From IMG/VR virus record IMGVR_UViG_3300025164_001119, positions 1-30,315 of that record: 30,315 nucleotides of DNA. The stretch is one strand, 5' to 3'. The stretch's first letter is position 1. Each line of letters begins with the position of its first letter. Position numbers and translations under genes: made by a program. The DNA comes from a virus. The notes under the pieces are model-generated. The model was not told where the DNA came from and made no database searches. It worked only from the letters and a program-made list of their open reading frames with translations. Below are positions 1 through 8,156 of the stretch, one piece after another.

Positions 1-207
1 ATAACAGCTATAGGAACGCTGATTATTTGGGGCGTGTCAGTAGAAGTTAGATTTGCAGCACAGCAAACGACATTACAATATAATAAGGAAGCAACAGCTA
101 ATATACTACAATATCTTCGCTCTATGGATAAGCAATTAACGGATGCTACAGCCGAATTGCAATATATGCGTGGTATTCTGGAACGTAATAGGCAGCATGA
201 TGGGTAA
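1..207 (+). CDS. C-terminal part of a small membrane/coiled-coil phage protein (cut by window edge)
   Basis: The reading frame is open from base 1 to a TAA at 205-207, so the start lies outside the window. The 68 visible residues begin with a hydrophobic stretch (TAIGTLIIWGV) that fits a membrane segment. A polar, heptad-like region rich in Gln, Leu and Ala follows and should form a coiled coil. It sits directly before the endolysin, so a role in lysis (accessory holin or spanin-like protein) or in the virion is possible, but no family is recognised. Its codon use is AT-rich like the adaptor gene downstream and unlike the GC-rich lysis genes that follow. Confidence 0.6.
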   Translation: MTAIGTLIIWGVSVEVRFAAQQTTLQYNKEATANILQYLRSMDKQLTDATAELQYMRGILERNRQHDG

Positions 208-232
208 TCTAGGCACCCAAGGATTTACTAAA

Positions 233-775
233 ATGATAGCATTGTGCGCAGGCCATTATCCACGCTCGCCCGGCGCGTGCTGGGAAGGACGATGCGAACA
301 CCAGGAAGCCGCTGAATGGATCGCGCAGATTGCGCTACACCTGGGGCCGAAGCGCTGTGTTGTGGTACCAACGGGTCGTTTGCAGGATAAGGTAAAGGCA
401 ATCAACGGACAGGGCTATGTAATTGCTGTTGACCTACACTTCAATTCTGATCCAAATCATGCCGGGAAGGGCTGCGAGACACTCTACTGCCCAGGCAGCA
501 AACACGGCAGACGCGCTGCTGAGATCGTGCACGCCCACATGGCTAAACTTATCCAGCCCGATCGCGGCGTGAAACCCGGCTGGTATCGCATGGACCCGAT
601 GCAGGGACCGGATTATTTCCTGAAATACACCGATTGCGTCAGTCTGATCCTTGAGCCTGAATTCATTCACAACAGTGAAAAGATCGACGCGGTGCGCAAA
701 GACGCCTGTGAAGCGATTGCGGACGGGTTGCTGGAATATCATGAACTGTATTTTGGGAGATCATTTGATGGGTAG
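233..775 (+). CDS. N-acetylmuramoyl-L-alanine amidase (Amidase_3 endolysin)
   Basis: This 180-residue protein should cleave the amide bond between N-acetylmuramic acid and the stem peptide of peptidoglycan, and so act as the endolysin. Amidase_3 hallmarks are visible: AGH near the start (His8), a Glu near residue 25, DLHFNSD (His69), and LEPEF near residue 141, which supplies the catalytic glutamate. There is no separate cell-wall-binding domain and no signal peptide, so it depends on the holin encoded downstream. The start at 233 is chosen because AAGGA lies nine bases upstream and the conserved domain begins at once; an in-frame ATG at 197 overlaps the previous gene and has a weaker site. 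The gene is markedly GC-rich (38 of 60 bases at 241-300). Confidence 0.9.
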   Translation: MIALCAGHYPRSPGACWEGRCEHQEAAEWIAQIALHLGPKRCVVVPTGRLQDKVKAINGQGYVIAVDLHFNSDPNHAGKGCETLYCPGSKHGRRAAEIVHAHMAKLIQPDRGVKPGWYRMDPMQGPDYFLKYTDCVSLILEPEFIHNSEKIDAVRKDACEAIADGLLEYHELYFGRSFDG

Positions 776-932
776 GGATAGGGATTCGATTCTCTGCCAT
801 GTGAAAATCATACAACGCGAATTGAGCGAGATTGGCACGATATGCCTGAAGCTGGAGGCGCGGATCGATGTACTGGAAGCACAGCTTGAAGTCTTGCACG
901 AGATAATGAAGAGGAGAAAAGAGGATGTTTGA
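768..932 (+). CDS. Small coiled-coil protein of the lysis cassette
   Basis: This 54-residue protein overlaps the end of the amidase by eight bases and has GGGAG eight bases before its ATG. It is highly charged, with a heptad-like Leu/Ile pattern over residues 15-45 (LEARIDVLEAQLEVLHEI), so it should be helical and form a coiled coil. It has no membrane segment or lipobox. Position suggests a part in lysis or lysis timing, but no family is recognised. The longer in-frame extension upstream is only a shadow of the amidase. Confidence 0.65.
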   Translation: MGRDRDSILCHVKIIQRELSEIGTICLKLEARIDVLEAQLEVLHEIMKRRKEDV

Positions 933-1266
933 ACTACTGATGATTCCATTGATGAGTCTGTATCTGATCGCAATAACGTGGCTGTTTTATCTCGCACTGA
1001 TGAACCTGCGGATCAACAAGGATAAGCTGACACTGCCGGCTAAGGTGTTAGCCTATCCGATGCTGTGGATTGGCCTGATGCTCGACATTACACTAAACAT
1101 GATTGTCGGCACGCTGGCATTTGCCTCAGTGCCGAAAGAATGGCTATTCACGACCCGCTGCGAACGATACCTGAAATTGAAAACATGGCGCGGGGGACTT
1201 GCAAGATGGTTCTGCCGGAACTTCCTGGACCCTTTTGCCAAAAACGGAAAACACTGCGGGGGCTAA
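925..1266 (+). CDS. Small integral membrane protein of the lysis cassette
   Basis: This 113-residue protein starts eight bases inside the previous gene, behind a GAGGAG-type ribosome site. Two hydrophobic segments are visible, about residues 5-27 (LMIPLMSLYLIAITWLFYL) and about 42-68, followed by a basic tail with Cys and Trp. The position between endolysin and holin, and the two membrane spans, suggest a lysis accessory protein such as a second holin or antiholin. That role is inferred from context only. Codon use is GC-rich like its neighbours. Confidence 0.7.
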   Translation: MFELLMIPLMSLYLIAITWLFYLALMNLRINKDKLTLPAKVLAYPMLWIGLMLDITLNMIVGTLAFASVPKEWLFTTRCERYLKLKTWRGGLARWFCRNFLDPFAKNGKHCGG

Positions 1267-1269
1267 ACT

Positions 1270-1680
1270 ATGTGGCAAGCATTGATACCAGCAATCAGTG
1301 GCATCCTGGAAAAAGTTTTACCGGATCCGAAAGCCGCGACTGACGCAAAACTGAAAATGATGGAGCTGGCTCAGAAAGGCGAGCTTGCCTATCTGGATGC
1401 GGACCTGAAACTGGCTCTGGGGCAGATCGAGGTAAATGCGGTAGAAGCGGCCAGCCCGAACCTGTTTGTGTCAGGCTGGCGACCTGGCGCGGGCTGGGTA
1501 TGTGTGTTGGGGCTGATCTATACGTTTCTGGCCCAGCCGCTTATTGCATGGTACGCAAACATTAAGGGCTGGCCAACCCCCCCTACTTTGGACACAGATA
1601 TTTTGATGGTGTTGCTTACCGGGATGCTGGGCCTTGGCGGATATCGCACATTTGAAAAATCAAAGGGAGTTGCGCGTTAG
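1270..1680 (+). CDS. Holin, 3TM gene-transfer-agent type
   Basis: This 136-residue protein matches the layout of the GTA_holin_3TM family: an amphipathic N-terminal region starting WQALIPAISGILEKVLPDP, a charged helical middle, the signature WRPGAGW at about residues 70-76, a hydrophobic segment (WVCVLGLIYTFLAQPLIAWY), and a second one ending GGYRTFEK. Proteins of this family make lesions in the inner membrane that let the endolysin reach the peptidoglycan. It closes the GC-rich lysis cassette; base composition drops sharply just after its stop codon. Confidence 0.85.
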   Translation: MWQALIPAISGILEKVLPDPKAATDAKLKMMELAQKGELAYLDADLKLALGQIEVNAVEAASPNLFVSGWRPGAGWVCVLGLIYTFLAQPLIAWYANIKGWPTPPTLDTDILMVLLTGMLGLGGYRTFEKSKGVAR

Positions 1681-1717
1681 TTTCCATAAGGAATTGAACC
1701 GGAAAAAAGAGGTGTTT

Positions 1718-2371
1718 ATGTTGCGTGATACAGCTATACTTTTATTAATGCAAAGATCAGGAAATCTTCAAGATCCGGCTATTCGTGATTTAATGATAGC
1801 TGAAATGGATTTTGTACAGACAATAGAATTAGAACTAGGGTTGAATCTTCCTTGGTTCTTATTGAGTGAAACATCTAGTATAACGACAATAAGCGGGGAA
1901 GCGCGACTTCCAAACCCAACGGATTTTCTGCGGGAATATGATGACGGAGCTTTGTGGGTGTATGATGTATCACAGAGCAATCCTTGGGGGAAACTCACCA
2001 AGGATAGTTATGAGGCTTTAATAGCACGTAATTTAGGTAGTGGTCGTCCGCGTTTCTATTCTTTAGTAGGGGAGAACTTTATTCTTTTTCCTACCCCTGA
2101 TACCGCTTATACGGTGAAGATGAAATATTATAAGAAAGGTGTAAGTATTGCAGGCAATTATGGGGGAACGGGAAATGTGGAAAATGTCTGGTTAAAATAT
2201 GCCCCTGATTTACTGATAGCTAAGACGGGAGTAATTTATGCTGGGCAATACGATCAAAGCCCCGAACGAGGTCAATTTTTTCAAGCACAAGCACAAGTGG
2301 CTTTGAAGCGTGTAATAGATGAAACTACAGCAAGGGAAAATGCAAATGTAGAGCAAACGATGGGAGATTAA
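1718..2371 (+). CDS. Head-tail adaptor protein (SU10-adaptor-like)
   Basis: This 217-residue protein resembles the adaptor proteins of short-tailed phages that sit below the portal and receive the nozzle. The supporting pattern is an N-terminal helical bundle (residues 1-45), then a beta-rich region with ARLPNPTDFLREY, a conserved RPRFYSL segment, and LFPTPDTAYTVKMKYYKK, which is the typical order in this family. The ATG at 1718 is chosen because AAAAAAGAGG precedes it; the frame stays open upstream only because of overlap with the holin gene. It is the first AT-rich gene after the lysis cassette and starts the tail-building cluster. Confidence 0.75.
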   Translation: MLRDTAILLLMQRSGNLQDPAIRDLMIAEMDFVQTIELELGLNLPWFLLSETSSITTISGEARLPNPTDFLREYDDGALWVYDVSQSNPWGKLTKDSYEALIARNLGSGRPRFYSLVGENFILFPTPDTAYTVKMKYYKKGVSIAGNYGGTGNVENVWLKYAPDLLIAKTGVIYAGQYDQSPERGQFFQAQAQVALKRVIDETTARENANVEQTMGD

Positions 2372-2373
2372 TT

Positions 2374-3021
2374 ATGGCTTTAGAAGATTTAGTGGGAGAT
2401 AGGTACATAAATGCCTTGTTGGAATCTAATCCAGTAGGGGCTACTGATGCTAAAAGTTTTTTGGATGAGCACCTTCGGGGTGTGAAGAATGTACTAAAAA
2501 AGACGTTTCCCGGCATTATAGGTCCAGTTACAGCAACACAAAGTGAGCTAAATAATGGATATGCGGCTTATCCTTCTGGAACAAAATCTTTTTTTATACA
2601 AGCGGCTGCGCCGTCAGGTTGGACACAAGATGTAACTTATAATGATATGATGCTGCGTGTTGTTAATACAGCCGGTGGTGGGCTAGGGGGAAGCTGGACA
2701 ATAAGCGGGGCTACCGTTGGTTCTACAGTAGTGGCGCAAGCGCAACTTCCAACGCATGCTCATACCGGGGCCTTCTCCGGAGGAACACATGAACACACTT
2801 TTCCGGTAGGTGTTAGTGGTGCTTATACAGGTACAATGCCTGATGAGACTACTGCTAATGATAGTGTCACTTGGACAGAAACAACAAGTACAACAGGGGC
2901 GCATCTGCATACTTTCACAACAGGCGGTACAGGGGGAGGTACAGGGCATACGCACAGTCTTACAATGGGGGCTCTTTGGCGGCCTTCATATGTGGATGTT
3001 ATTTGTTGCATACGCGTATAG
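2374..3021 (+). CDS. Fibre-tip protein 1, His-x-His collar type (paralogue 1 of 3)
   Basis: This 215-residue protein is the first of three tandem paralogues. Residues 1-60 are a conserved N-terminal region (ALEDLVGDRYINAL, HLRGVKNVLKKTFP) that probably attaches the protein to the tail or makes it trimerise. Next comes the phage collar-like segment AAAPSGWTQD, then a His-rich tip with THAH, THEH, HLH and HTH, ending in WRPSYVDVICCIRV. In the T4 long tail fibre tip such HxH motifs bind iron along the trimer axis; a similar metal-bound, receptor-contacting needle is inferred here. The start has GGGAG upstream inside the adaptor gene. Confidence 0.75.
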   Translation: MALEDLVGDRYINALLESNPVGATDAKSFLDEHLRGVKNVLKKTFPGIIGPVTATQSELNNGYAAYPSGTKSFFIQAAAPSGWTQDVTYNDMMLRVVNTAGGGLGGSWTISGATVGSTVVAQAQLPTHAHTGAFSGGTHEHTFPVGVSGAYTGTMPDETTANDSVTWTETTSTTGAHLHTFTTGGTGGGTGHTHSLTMGALWRPSYVDVICCIRV

Positions 3022-3033
3022 GGAGAGAGGCTT

Positions 3034-3693
3034 ATGGCTTTAGAAGATTTAACCGGGGATAAGTACATAGATGCGCTGGTTAGTGCTAATCCAGTAGGGA
3101 CTACTGATAGCATAGCTACTGTGGATAATCATATTCGGGGCATAAAGAATGTACTAAAGAAGACATTTCCTAACCTTACAGGTCCAGTTACAGTAACAGC
3201 AAGTGAGCTAAATGAAAGTTATAAAAGTATTCCAGCGGGAACAAAGGCAACTTTTGCCCAAGCGGCTGCGCCTTCGGGCTGGACCCAAGATACTTTTCCT
3301 AATGATAAGATGTTACGTGTTGTGAGTACTGCGGGGGGAACTACTGGAGGTGCTTGGGGCATTTCTGGCTTTGTTTTAGCTAATTCTATTCTAACCCAGG
3401 CTCAGTTACCTTCACATTCACATACGGTTACGACTAGCACAGATGGGAGTCATACGCATACCTTTCCTCTATTTACTGCCTTCGATGGTTTTAGTACGGG
3501 TTTTAGTATGGGTTTTTTCATGGTATTTAATTCATCCGCAACAGCAACAAATGTAACAACTCAAAATGGTTCCCATGTGCATACATACACTACAAGTAAT
3601 ATAGGTAATGGGCAGGCTCATGGTCACACATTAACTTTTGATGGGGCGTGGCGGCCTTCCTATCTTGATACTATAATTTGCATTCGCGCGTAG
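3034..3693 (+). CDS. Fibre-tip protein 2, His-x-His collar type (paralogue 2 of 3)
   Basis: This 219-residue protein begins 13 bases after the stop of paralogue 1, behind GGGAGAGG. It shares the N-terminal attachment region (ALEDLTGDKYIDAL, HIRGIKNVLKKTFP) and the collar segment AAAPSGWTQD. The His tip carries SHSH, SHTHT, SHVHT and HGHT and ends in WRPSYLDTIICIRA. The stretch between the second and third HxH motifs differs completely from the other two paralogues and is rich in Phe, Gly and Met (about residues 148-167). The divergence is concentrated in the part expected to be exposed at the tip. Confidence 0.75.
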   Translation: MALEDLTGDKYIDALVSANPVGTTDSIATVDNHIRGIKNVLKKTFPNLTGPVTVTASELNESYKSIPAGTKATFAQAAAPSGWTQDTFPNDKMLRVVSTAGGTTGGAWGISGFVLANSILTQAQLPSHSHTVTTSTDGSHTHTFPLFTAFDGFSTGFSMGFFMVFNSSATATNVTTQNGSHVHTYTTSNIGNGQAHGHTLTFDGAWRPSYLDTIICIRA

Positions 3694-3702
3694 GGAGGGC
3701 TT

Positions 3703-4347
3703 ATGCCACTAGAAGATTTAATCGGAGATAAATACATAGATGCCTTGGTTAGCGATAACCCGGTAGGGACTACTGACACATTAAGCACTGTGGATGAGCA
3801 TCTTCGGGGCATAAAGAATGTACTGAAGAAGACGTTTCCTAACCTTACAGGTATTGTGCTAGCAACACAAAATGAATTAAACAATGGATATCGTGGAATT
3901 GCTCAGAATACAAAAACATTTTTCTACCAGGCATCTGCCCCTTCAGGCTGGACACAGACTACTACGCTAAATGATAAAATGATACGCCTTGTTTCCAGCG
4001 TTGGTGCAGGTATTGGGGGAGCTTGGGCGATAACCGGGCATAATTTGGCAGCTACAGTTCTTAGTGCAGCACAAATGCCTAGCCATCAACATACAGGTAC
4101 GACAACAACTGATGGGGCGCATACACATACAGTATCTAGTTATGCATATACTGGTCCTTATGTTAGAATGAGGGGGGCATTCTTTGCACAGACTCTTTCT
4201 AATATGACTGTAGATGCAGCGGGGGCACACTCACATACATCGACGACGAGTAGCATTGGAAATAATCAGGGGCATTCCCATACACTCACGCATGATGGAA
4301 ACTGGCGACCCGCTTATATTGATATAATTGCCTGCACAAAAAATTGA
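3703..4347 (+). CDS. Fibre-tip protein 3, His-x-His collar type (paralogue 3 of 3)
   Basis: This 214-residue protein begins ten bases after the stop of paralogue 2, behind TAGGGAGGG. The N-terminal region (PLEDLIGDKYIDAL, HLRGIKNVLKKTFP) and SAPSGWTQT match the two upstream copies. The tip has SHQH, AHTHT, AHSHT and GHSHT and ends in WRPAYIDIIACTKN. As in paralogue 2, the loop between the second and third HxH motifs (about residues 145-170) is unique to this copy. The three genes may be alternative receptor tips or may occupy different positions in one tail structure; the sequence cannot decide. Confidence 0.75.
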   Translation: MPLEDLIGDKYIDALVSDNPVGTTDTLSTVDEHLRGIKNVLKKTFPNLTGIVLATQNELNNGYRGIAQNTKTFFYQASAPSGWTQTTTLNDKMIRLVSSVGAGIGGAWAITGHNLAATVLSAAQMPSHQHTGTTTTDGAHTHTVSSYAYTGPYVRMRGAFFAQTLSNMTVDAAGAHSHTSTTSSIGNNQGHSHTLTHDGNWRPAYIDIIACTKN

Positions 4348-4354
4348 GGTTTTT

Positions 4355-4642
4355 ATGGCTTACAAAAATGCTTGGAATTGTAAGAGGTGTCCGCGAACAA
4401 ATACAGATCTAGGGTGTCCAGCTTGGACGGAACTTTTAGAGACTAATATCGCAACGCAAGAAGAACGGATTACAAAAGATTGTCTGTTTATCCTTCTTCC
4501 TCGCTTGATGGTAGAGGTGATAAAGGTATCTAATAGGCCTGCAGCGGAAATAAGTGCTATGCGTTGTGAGGTAGGAAAAGGTTTTGTACAGATTGCTTCT
4601 GTGCTACGGGAATTGCCCATGCTGGAGAAATTAAATGGCTGA
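4355..4642 (+). CDS. Small Cys-containing protein between fibre tips and nozzle gene
   Basis: This 95-residue protein is preceded by TTGAGG. Its N-terminus contains CKRCPRTNTDLGCPAW, a short Cys cluster that might bind metal, with further Cys near residues 43 and 67. The rest looks helical. No family is recognised. Its place inside the tail cluster, overlapping the start of the next gene by eight bases, suggests a structural or assembly role. Confidence 0.6.
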   Translation: MAYKNAWNCKRCPRTNTDLGCPAWTELLETNIATQEERITKDCLFILLPRLMVEVIKVSNRPAAEISAMRCEVGKGFVQIASVLRELPMLEKLNG

Positions 4643-6236
4643 GGTATCTATAGAAAATATAGGGAAGATAGGATTAATTCAGGATAGATTACCGCAGGAT
4701 TTACCCCCGGAGGCTTGGAGTTATGCGCGGAATATACGTTTTACTGGGAGTGCGGCACAGAAATTCAAAGGCTATGTAAGTGTCTTTTCGGGTATCGTTG
4801 TACAGCCTCTGCATATCCTACCCTGGGTAACGGATGTTACAGCTTATTGGATGTATATGAGTGGTGCTCGCATTTACACTGTTACGGGAAGTACACACGC
4901 TAACATTACTAGATATGTAACAATTCCGGGGGATAATGATTATAGCGGAAATGCTGATACCATCTGGAGTGGTGGTGTGTTTGGCAGTGTTCCTGTATTA
5001 AACAATAATACAACACTTGATCCGCCTCAGCAGTGGGATAATTCACTAGGGCGAATGAAGGATCTAGCGAATTGGCCGGCAAATACATATGCCGCAACGA
5101 TAGGATTTTTTAAGAATTTTATCCTGGCGATGAATGTTACAGAGGGGGGAACGGCCTACCCACAAGTTATCCGTTGGTCACATCCAGCGGACCCTGGGAC
5201 TGTACCTTCTAGCTGGGATTATACACTTCCAACGACAGATGCTGGGCGGGTCACGCTATCAGAAACAGGTGGTGCTGTTCTTGCCGCAAAAGTGCTCGGG
5301 GACATTAATGTTATTTATAAGGAAGATGCAGTTATTGGGATGCAGTATGTGGGGGGCCAGAATATCTTTCGTTTCTGGACAATGTTTAGTGATTTTGGCC
5401 TTTTTAATTCCAGATGTGCTACTGAATTTTACCGAAAGCATTTTCTTATAACGGAAAGGGATGTACTTGTACATAATGGGCAAACGGCGGAATCTATTAT
5501 TGATGATAAAAATAGAGATTATCTTTTTAGAAATATTGATGCTGCTAAAAAGAATCATGTTTTTGTTGCTGCCAATCGGAGGGAAAGTGAAATCTGGATT
5601 TGTTTCCCTAATCTGACTGCATCTGATGTATTTGCCAATGAAGCACTTGTCTGGAATTGGGTAGATAATACGTGGGGGCATAGGGATATTCCAAATATTT
5701 CTGTAGCAGAGTTTGGTGTTGTTACTCCCATAGCGTCTAGCCAATTAATAGATAATTATACAAATACTTTTGACAGCTATACAGATGCTATAGATATTAC
5801 GACCTATAGTGCTGTTAACCGAAGGATGCTGATGGCTAGTGGGGTAAACAATAAATTATACACTGTTGATGAGACTAACACGGCAGATGGTACTAGTGAG
5901 ATTGTTATCTTGGAACGCTTAGGGTTAGCCCTAGCGGGGCAGGATAGGTTTGGGAACCCAAAAGCTGATTTTTCTCGCGTTAAATTTATACGTGCAGTGT
6001 ATCCAAAACTTAGGGCAAATGGTGCTGTCACGATACGAATAGGGGTACAGCAGCAAGCTGGGGGGGCTGTTACTTGGTCAGTAGCCCAAGATTTTAACCC
6101 CGCAATAGATAAAAAAATTAGTTGTCGCTTGCGTGGGGTTTTTATCTGTTTCCGGATTGAATCTGAGATTGACGTTGAATGGGAACTTTATGGTTATACC
6201 TTAGATTTAGACCTTATAGGGAGGGCTGTTAGGTGA
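4635..6236 (+). CDS. Tail nozzle-like structural protein
   Basis: This 533-residue protein has the form of the large beta-rich tail proteins of short-tailed phages that are encoded after the adaptor. The N-terminus (NIGKIGLIQDRLPQDLPPEAW, then YARNIRF and a KGYVSVF strand) and the repeated Trp/Gly beta strands fit a propeller-like nozzle. The C-terminus (VEWELYGYTLDLDLIGR) is also typical of this group. The nozzle would bind below the adaptor and form the DNA exit channel. The start is set by GGAGAAATTAA before the ATG, inside the end of the previous gene. Identification is by pattern recall, not by search. Confidence 0.65.
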   Translation: MAEVSIENIGKIGLIQDRLPQDLPPEAWSYARNIRFTGSAAQKFKGYVSVFSGIVVQPLHILPWVTDVTAYWMYMSGARIYTVTGSTHANITRYVTIPGDNDYSGNADTIWSGGVFGSVPVLNNNTTLDPPQQWDNSLGRMKDLANWPANTYAATIGFFKNFILAMNVTEGGTAYPQVIRWSHPADPGTVPSSWDYTLPTTDAGRVTLSETGGAVLAAKVLGDINVIYKEDAVIGMQYVGGQNIFRFWTMFSDFGLFNSRCATEFYRKHFLITERDVLVHNGQTAESIIDDKNRDYLFRNIDAAKKNHVFVAANRRESEIWICFPNLTASDVFANEALVWNWVDNTWGHRDIPNISVAEFGVVTPIASSQLIDNYTNTFDSYTDAIDITTYSAVNRRMLMASGVNNKLYTVDETNTADGTSEIVILERLGLALAGQDRFGNPKADFSRVKFIRAVYPKLRANGAVTIRIGVQQQAGGAVTWSVAQDFNPAIDKKISCRLRGVFICFRIESEIDVEWELYGYTLDLDLIGRAVR

Positions 6237-7705
6237 GTGTGCAATCAGCATTTTCACGTATTATAAGGTATTTACGTCAGATACCCCCTTCCGATATGCG
6301 GGATATTCCACGTTATCTTGAGGATGAATTAGCCCGAATTGAATCTACACTTTCTTTTATACAAGAAGGAAATGGGATTGCGCTTACGGAGGCACCGGCA
6401 AAACCTGTAGATGGTATGGTGGTTATTGCTGATGGTGTATTGTGGAATCCAGGTTTCGGGCCAGGCCTGTATAAGTATAATGGAACACTAGCACTTTGGG
6501 GGATTTTTATTACTTCGGGAACAAGTAATGTTCTTCTCTTGGATGATCTTATAGATGCGGATACGACAACCTCACCCCCCGTGGTTAATGATAGTCTCAA
6601 GTGGAATGGAACAAATTGGGTTCCTTATACGCCTACTGGTGGAGTCTCTACTTTTATTGCCTTAACAGATACTCCTAGTGCTTACACTTCGCAGGCGCTT
6701 AAAACTGTCCGTGTGAATGCCGGGGAAACGGCTCTGGAATTTTATACGCCTAGCGGAGGTGCTTCCCCTTATTGGGATGATGATGGCGGTTCTCCTGTCA
6801 CGCCCCCTAGTGCTACAGGTAGTAAGGCGCTAGCCCTGGGGGATGGTACTGTAGCCGCAGCTATAAGTTCAACTGTTAGTGGTGGAAAGGGGAATACGAT
6901 TGATAGCGGTTCAAATTATGCTTTTGTGGGGGGAGGCCTGAATAATACACTAGCCTCAGGTTCTTTTTATGCCGCTGTAGGAGGTGGAACCTACAATTCT
7001 ATATCTGCTTCGTACTGCACAATTAGCGGAGGGGCAAACAATTCTGTAGCTGCAAGTTCTATATACTGCACAATTGGGGGAGGTACTAACAATTCTGTAG
7101 ATGTAGGTTCTGCACACTGCACAATTGGGGGAAGTTATTATAATTCTATAGCTTCAAGTTCTACATACAGCACAATTAGCGGAGGGGCAAACAATTCTGT
7201 AGCTGCAAATACTAGTTGCTCCACAATTCCTGGGGGCCGCTTTGCAAGGACTACTTTATATGGGCAATTTGCATATGCTAGTGGACGATTTAGCGCAGTA
7301 GGAGATGCCCAATTAAGCAGCCTATTAGCACGAGGGGAGAGCACCAGTGCAACGGTAGTAACTCTGTTTTTAGATGGGGGTTTTTATTTACCTGTCATTC
7401 CAGCCTCCACAACATGGGGATTTGAGATAAAGCTCACAGCTAGGCAGAAATTAGGTAGCGGCACTATAGGAGATTCTAAATTCTGGAAAGCGGAAGGAAT
7501 AATTAAACGTGATGGAAGTAGTAATACGGTTTTAGTTGCTGCGGTTGTTCCGACAGTAGTTGCAGGCGATGCAGGAGCTACCTCTTGGGGGGTGACGGTT
7601 ACTGCTGATGATATTAATGAAGCACTTAAAATAGAAGTAACTGGTGAGGTGGGTAAAACTATTCGTTGGTTAGCTAATATCCGCATGGTTGAAGTAGGGG
7701 CATAG
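6233..7705 (+). CDS. Tail spike/fibre with YadA-like beta-roll repeats
   Basis: This 490-residue protein starts with GTG, overlapping the previous stop (GTGA) behind GGGAGGG. Residues 1-50 (IPPSDMRDIPRYLEDELARIE) are a short helical region of the kind phage spikes use for virion attachment. About residues 215-340 carry repeats of the form GGG-x-NNS followed about eight residues later by YxTI, as in the left-handed parallel beta-roll heads of trimeric adhesins such as YadA. The C-terminal 130 residues are beta-rich and may be the receptor-binding or trimerisation cap. Encoded among virion genes, it is most likely a receptor-binding spike. Confidence 0.75.
   Translation: MSVQSAFSRIIRYLRQIPPSDMRDIPRYLEDELARIESTLSFIQEGNGIALTEAPAKPVDGMVVIADGVLWNPGFGPGLYKYNGTLALWGIFITSGTSNVLLLDDLIDADTTTSPPVVNDSLKWNGTNWVPYTPTGGVSTFIALTDTPSAYTSQALKTVRVNAGETALEFYTPSGGASPYWDDDGGSPVTPPSATGSKALALGDGTVAAAISSTVSGGKGNTIDSGSNYAFVGGGLNNTLASGSFYAAVGGGTYNSISASYCTISGGANNSVAASSIYCTIGGGTNNSVDVGSAHCTIGGSYYNSIASSSTYSTISGGANNSVAANTSCSTIPGGRFARTTLYGQFAYASGRFSAVGDAQLSSLLARGESTSATVVTLFLDGGFYLPVIPASTTWGFEIKLTARQKLGSGTIGDSKFWKAEGIIKRDGSSNTVLVAAVVPTVVAGDAGATSWGVTVTADDINEALKIEVTGEVGKTIRWLANIRMVEVGA
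6874..7240 (+). repeat. Tandem beta-roll repeat block inside the spike gene
   Basis: Imperfect units of about 45 bases encode GG-x-NNS-type beta-roll turns. One unit is present twice without any difference: 39 bases at 7017-7055 and again at 7170-7208. Four successive units carry Cys or Ser at the equivalent position (YCTI, YCTI, HCTI, YSTI). Recombination between units could change the length of the spike. Confidence 0.75.
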
Positions 7706-7707
7706 TA

Positions 7708-8142
7708 ATGCAAACAGTAACAATCACAGATATCAACACAGAGGATGTACCCCGCCTCTGGCCTTTTGTGTCAGCGCAGATGGAAAGGGCTTTGCGGCAT
7801 GGGGTTGGAGATTATACCATAGAGGATTTGTATCAGAATCTCACAAGGGGGCAAATGCGCCTCTGGATTGCCTACAGTGCTGGGGAGATTCTTGCTAGCG
7901 CCACCTGTCAGATTGTCAGACAGGCCCATGAGAGTGTTTGCTATCTGGTTACATTAGCGGGCGAGGACATGGATGTGTGGGAACATGGTTTGCAGTGTAT
8001 AGAAGATTGGGCTAGTGCGAATGGAGCTGTGAAGATGATAGCACATACGCGGAAAGGGTTGGCTAAACGGTGTAAGGCTTTTGGATATCAGGAAAGACAG
8101 ATTATCATTCAGAAACCACTAGTAGCTAGAATCTTACATTAA
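7708..8142 (+). CDS. GNAT-like phage protein of the virion cluster
   Basis: This 144-residue protein has the general alpha/beta order of a GNAT fold: an N-terminal strand and helix (PRLWPFVSAQMERAL), a central strand pair (MRLWIAYSAGEILASATCQIV), and a C-terminal helix-strand ending LAKRCKAFGYQERQIIIQK. Similar small GNAT-like proteins often lie beside ejection-protein genes in short-tailed phages, where a structural or internal-virion role is proposed. The acetyl-CoA binding loop is not convincing, so enzyme activity is doubtful. Confidence 0.55.
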   Translation: MQTVTITDINTEDVPRLWPFVSAQMERALRHGVGDYTIEDLYQNLTRGQMRLWIAYSAGEILASATCQIVRQAHESVCYLVTLAGEDMDVWEHGLQCIEDWASANGAVKMIAHTRKGLAKRCKAFGYQERQIIIQKPLVARILH

Positions 8143-8156
8143 TAGGAGTTGATAAA

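Noticed and set aside
2374-4347. Diversity-generating retroelement acting on the fibre-tip genes
   Set aside because: No reverse transcriptase and no template/variable repeat pair is seen in the window; the variable loops are unrelated instead of A-mutated copies.
5259-5744. 161-codon leftward frame inside the nozzle gene
   Set aside because: It is antisense to a gene with clear codon structure and has no ribosome site or recognisable motif.
5774-5803. Rightward TTGACA promoter inside the nozzle gene
   Set aside because: It lies within a coding region and no good -10 box follows at 16-18 bases.
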